A program made the position numbers and the translations under genes. From Paenibacillus odorifer (GTDB lineage Bacteria > Bacillota > Bacilli > Paenibacillales > Paenibacillaceae), in the NCBI RefSeq assembly GCF_000758725.1, contig NZ_CP009428.1, positions 4,278,001 through 4,342,000 of the forward strand: a stretch of 64,000 nucleotides of DNA, read 5' to 3'. Below the pieces are notes generated by a model that saw only the letters and a program-made list of their open reading frames with translations, was not told the origin of the DNA and searched no databases. Below, one piece after another: positions 62,216 to 64,000 of the stretch (position 1 is its first letter; every line of letters starts with the position of its first letter).

Positions 62216-62252
62216 AAAAGAAATAAAACCCCTATACATCCTGTATAGGGTT
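62216..62252 (-). terminator. Terminator/attenuator hairpin in the condensin operon leader
   Basis: AACCCTATACA-GGA-TGTATAGGGGTT (one bulge) followed by TTTTATTTCTTTTA on the minus strand. It lies between a putative extended -10 promoter (62286-62278) and the first gene of the operon, and no gene ends just upstream of it. Confidence 0.7.
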
Positions 62253-62277
62253 CTGAAACACGGGAATATATGTTTCT

Positions 62278-62286
62278 ATTATAACA
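62278..62286 (-). promoter_or_regulatory. Putative extended -10 promoter of the condensin operon
   Basis: TGT-TATAAT on the minus strand (TATAAT 62283-62278). No convincing -35. Transcription from here would run through the hairpin at 62252-62227 before reaching the genes. Confidence 0.45.
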
Positions 62287-62418
62287 ATCCTTCGAAGCTT
62301 ATGCTATTTTTGTTAAACAAAATAATAGATTCTAGCCGGATGACAAAAGATCGCAGAATTACAGGGAGAAATCCCCTGATTTTTCTCTTGAAGCTTCATT
62401 AACCCTTATGGACTAAGC

Positions 62419-62472
62419 AAAAAAAGGCTGCCCCAAAAACCATGAATTGGCTGAATGAGACGGCCCTTTTTT
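62419..62472. terminator. Terminator downstream of the GNAT gene
   Basis: AAAAAAGGGC and GCCTTTTTTT arms on the minus strand with a large imperfect internal loop. Shields the condensin leader region from the GNAT gene. Confidence 0.55.
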
Positions 62473-62477
62473 ATTAA

Positions 62478-63029
62478 CTACTCAGCAACTCCTTGCGTAA
62501 ACGCCATACAATACTGCTCAAGTGGGCTATTAGGTAGAGGAATGACTTTAACCGTACGGAAATGATAATGCTCATAAATGGGCAAGTTGCTCGGCGTCTG
62601 TGTCTCTAACGTGCATAATGTATTGTTCACACGACATTCCGCGAGCAGCGGTGTCATGATTTTTGATACATATCCTTGGCCTCGATATTGTTCTTGCACT
62701 GCAAGCATATCCAAATGTTTAACCTTCTGATCCCCAAACATTGATAACCATAAAGAACTCATACTACGCAAAATAGATAAACCACGTATAAATCCTCGCA
62801 CCCCAATGATTCGGCAGATCGGTAATGACTTGATGATCGCAAGGACTATCTGTTTCATATACCTGACGTTCGAAATCAATGTCCCTGTCTGACGCTCCAA
62901 ATGGAACACTAAAGCCACTGCTTCAAAGTTAGTAGAAGTCGTTAGTAAATCCGAATATGGATACAACATCTCAATGTAACGATGAAAAAAAATATTCAAC
63001 ACGCGTAATCTGGTTGATTCATCAGGCAA
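62478..63029 (-). CDS. GNAT-family N-acetyltransferase (N-terminus uncertain)
   Basis: 183 aa from the first canonical codon (TTG at 63029), but that start removes the first strand and helix of the GNAT fold. The frame continues upstream in excellent GNAT-like sequence ('LLKIQKHDIPRAASVLAEAFAKNDPLYQH') to 63131, where an ATT codon follows GAGGTGGAACT. The acetyl-CoA motif is 'LAVQEQYRGQGYVSKIMTPLL' and the C-terminal 'LPIYEHYHFRTV' is typical. Either ATT starts the gene (217 aa) or its original start was lost. Confidence 0.75.
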   Translation of the reverse strand: MPDESTRLRVLNIFFHRYIEMLYPYSDLLTTSTNFEAVALVFHLERQTGTLISNVRYMKQIVLAIIKSLPICRIIGVRGFIRGLSILRSMSSLWLSMFGDQKVKHLDMLAVQEQYRGQGYVSKIMTPLLAECRVNNTLCTLETQTPSNLPIYEHYHFRTVKVIPLPNSPLEQYCMAFTQGVAE

Positions 63030-63262
63030 GATATGCTGATATAAAGGATCATTTTTAGCAAATGCTTCGGCCAGAACACTGGCTGCTCTCGGAATATCAT
63101 GCTTCTGAATTTTTAGTAATGTACTACAAATAGTTCCACCTCATTTAATAGTCTTACGAATTAGTATAACTCGTCCAATTGAATATGGCACGATGGTTCT
63201 ATTGTCATTTCTTTATTGAATACGATATGATTGAAAAGATTACAAAAATACTGGGAGGTAAA

Positions 63263-64000
63263 ATGGAAGATATTATACTGTGGCTTAAATACTTGTTTCT
63301 AGGGTTTGTTCAAGGGGCAACTGAGCCAATCCCCGTCTCTTCGAGCGGCCATTTGATCATCGCACAGAAATTGCTAGGCTTAAAACAAAATGGGCTATCA
63401 TTTGAAATCTTAACAAATACGGCTTCACTAATCGCGATTTGTTTTATTTTCCGTAAAGATATCGGAAGATTGATCACTGGATTCGTTCAATTTATTCTGA
63501 CCCGCAAAGAGGAATATAAGTCAGATTTCCTGTTCTCTTTGTACATCATCATCGGTACCTTGCCTGCGGTAATCGTTGCTTTACTCTTCAAGGATCAGAT
63601 TGAGGATATCTTCTCGTCAGTTCATACCGTATCCATCGCCTTGCTGGTTACGGGGGTAGCTTTATGGTTGATCCGTAACCTTCGCGGCCGTAAACAAGAT
63701 GGTGACTTAAAAGCGAAGGATGCAGTTATAGTCGGACTTGCCCAAGCAGTCGCCCTTATTCCTGGGATAAGCCGCTCTGGTGCAACTGTCATCTCTTCCA
63801 TCGCTGTGGGAATGAAGCAAGAAACTGCTTTACGCTTTTCTTTTATGCTTTATATTCCTGTCAGTTTGGGCGGACTTGTTATGGGCGCATCTGATATTGC
63901 CCACGATCCTAACCGCTCGCAGCTAGCAATTCCATACTTGATTGCATTTATTACTACACTTATCGTTACTTATTTCTCCATGCGCTGGTTTATGGGGATT
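63263..64000 (+). CDS. uppP: Undecaprenyl-diphosphatase UppP/BacA (3' end outside window)
   Basis: 246 codons to the window edge with no stop. ATG with GGGAGG six bases upstream. The N-terminal motif 'GFVQGATEPIPVSSSGHL' and the second signature 'PGISRSGATV' are the BacA/UppP active-site regions (Glu and Arg). Seven or more membrane segments are seen. Dephosphorylates undecaprenyl pyrophosphate, recycling the carrier for peptidoglycan and teichoic acid, and gives bacitracin tolerance. Truncated only by the window. Confidence 0.95.
   Translation, partial: MEDIILWLKYLFLGFVQGATEPIPVSSSGHLIIAQKLLGLKQNGLSFEILTNTASLIAICFIFRKDIGRLITGFVQFILTRKEEYKSDFLFSLYIIIGTLPAVIVALLFKDQIEDIFSSVHTVSIALLVTGVALWLIRNLRGRKQDGDLKAKDAVIVGLAQAVALIPGISRSGATVISSIAVGMKQETALRFSFMLYIPVSLGGLVMGASDIAHDPNRSQLAIPYLIAFITTLIVTYFSMRWFMGI

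Noticed and set aside
62160..62220. Alternative GTG-started 25-codon frame before the JetA-like gene
   Set aside because: It ends before the JetA-like start without coupling and has a poor ribosome site; the ATGA-overlapping frame is the better candidate.
54390..63029. A JetD (TOPRIM nuclease) gene near the condensin-like operon
   Set aside because: Neighbouring genes are an EamA transporter and a GNAT protein; no JetD-like sequence was found on either strand within the window.
1..64000. CRISPR arrays, tRNA or rRNA genes, intact transposases, prophage genes
   Set aside because: No regular direct repeats with spacers, cloverleaf-like sequences, or transposase/integrase motifs (DDE, RYxxY) were seen while reading both strands.

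Overview
The window looks like a chromosomal segment of a low-to-mid GC endospore-forming Bacillota, most likely a Paenibacillus. The reasons are a complete gerA-type germinant receptor operon, many AraC-family regulators, frequent TTG/GTG starts behind strong AGGAGG-type ribosome sites, RodA and LCP envelope genes, UppP, and BlaI/M56 and KinA-like sensor proteins. I see no rRNA, tRNA, CRISPR array, prophage or intact insertion sequence. Genus is an inference from gene style; no marker gene is present.

Layout. 0.3-2.5 kb: an iron unit in which an AraC regulator runs in frame into a siderophore-binding lipoprotein that has its own promoter and Fur box. 2.7-8.5 kb: a MerR/SDR divergent pair, hybrid-cluster protein, MFS pump, isochorismatase-like hydrolase with a 16-codon leader ORF, and CPBP protease. 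8.6-12.2 kb: an AgrC/AgrA-type two-component pair and a macrolide-type MFS pump preceded by an erm-like leader peptide. 12.3-16.4 kb: ger operon in the order A-C-D-B. 16.5-25 kb: CAP-domain lipoprotein, orphan KAS III, LysE exporter with divergent XRE-cupin regulator, a broken stalk-domain gene, a DUF1906 protein, and a BlaI/M56 sensor pair whose sensor ends in an Asp-box propeller. 25-29 kb: amidohydrolase coupled to a 1056-aa GNAT fusion. 29.3-34.4 kb: LCP, RodA-like protein, a lipoprotein and an OmpR-type two-component system. 34.4-37.5 kb: Gfo/Idh/MocA-AraC-Gfo/Idh/MocA operon. 37.7-46.4 kb: small housekeeping and metabolic genes (GIY-YIG, DUF6530, GNAT, LysE+AraC, NagA+DeoR, DinB, SelO, cysteine desulfidase). 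46.5-55.3 kb: lipase, small membrane proteins, flavodoxin, serine hydrolase, MOSC protein, sporulation-type kinase, AraC+EamA. 55.3-62.3 kb: a three-gene MukBEF/Wadjet-like condensin operon with no JetD nuclease. 62.5-64 kb: GNAT protein and the 5' part of uppP.

Main points. The strongest candidates for undescribed biology are: the JetABC-like operon without JetD, with a terminator hairpin between its putative promoter and first gene; the MTHSIRLW leader before the MFS pump; a second 16-codon leader with a ribosome-site-masking hairpin before the isochorismatase-like gene; two genes whose best ribosome-site-matched start would be ATT; and the giant GNAT fusion with its amidohydrolase partner. 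All homology calls come from reading motifs by eye; none was checked against a database.
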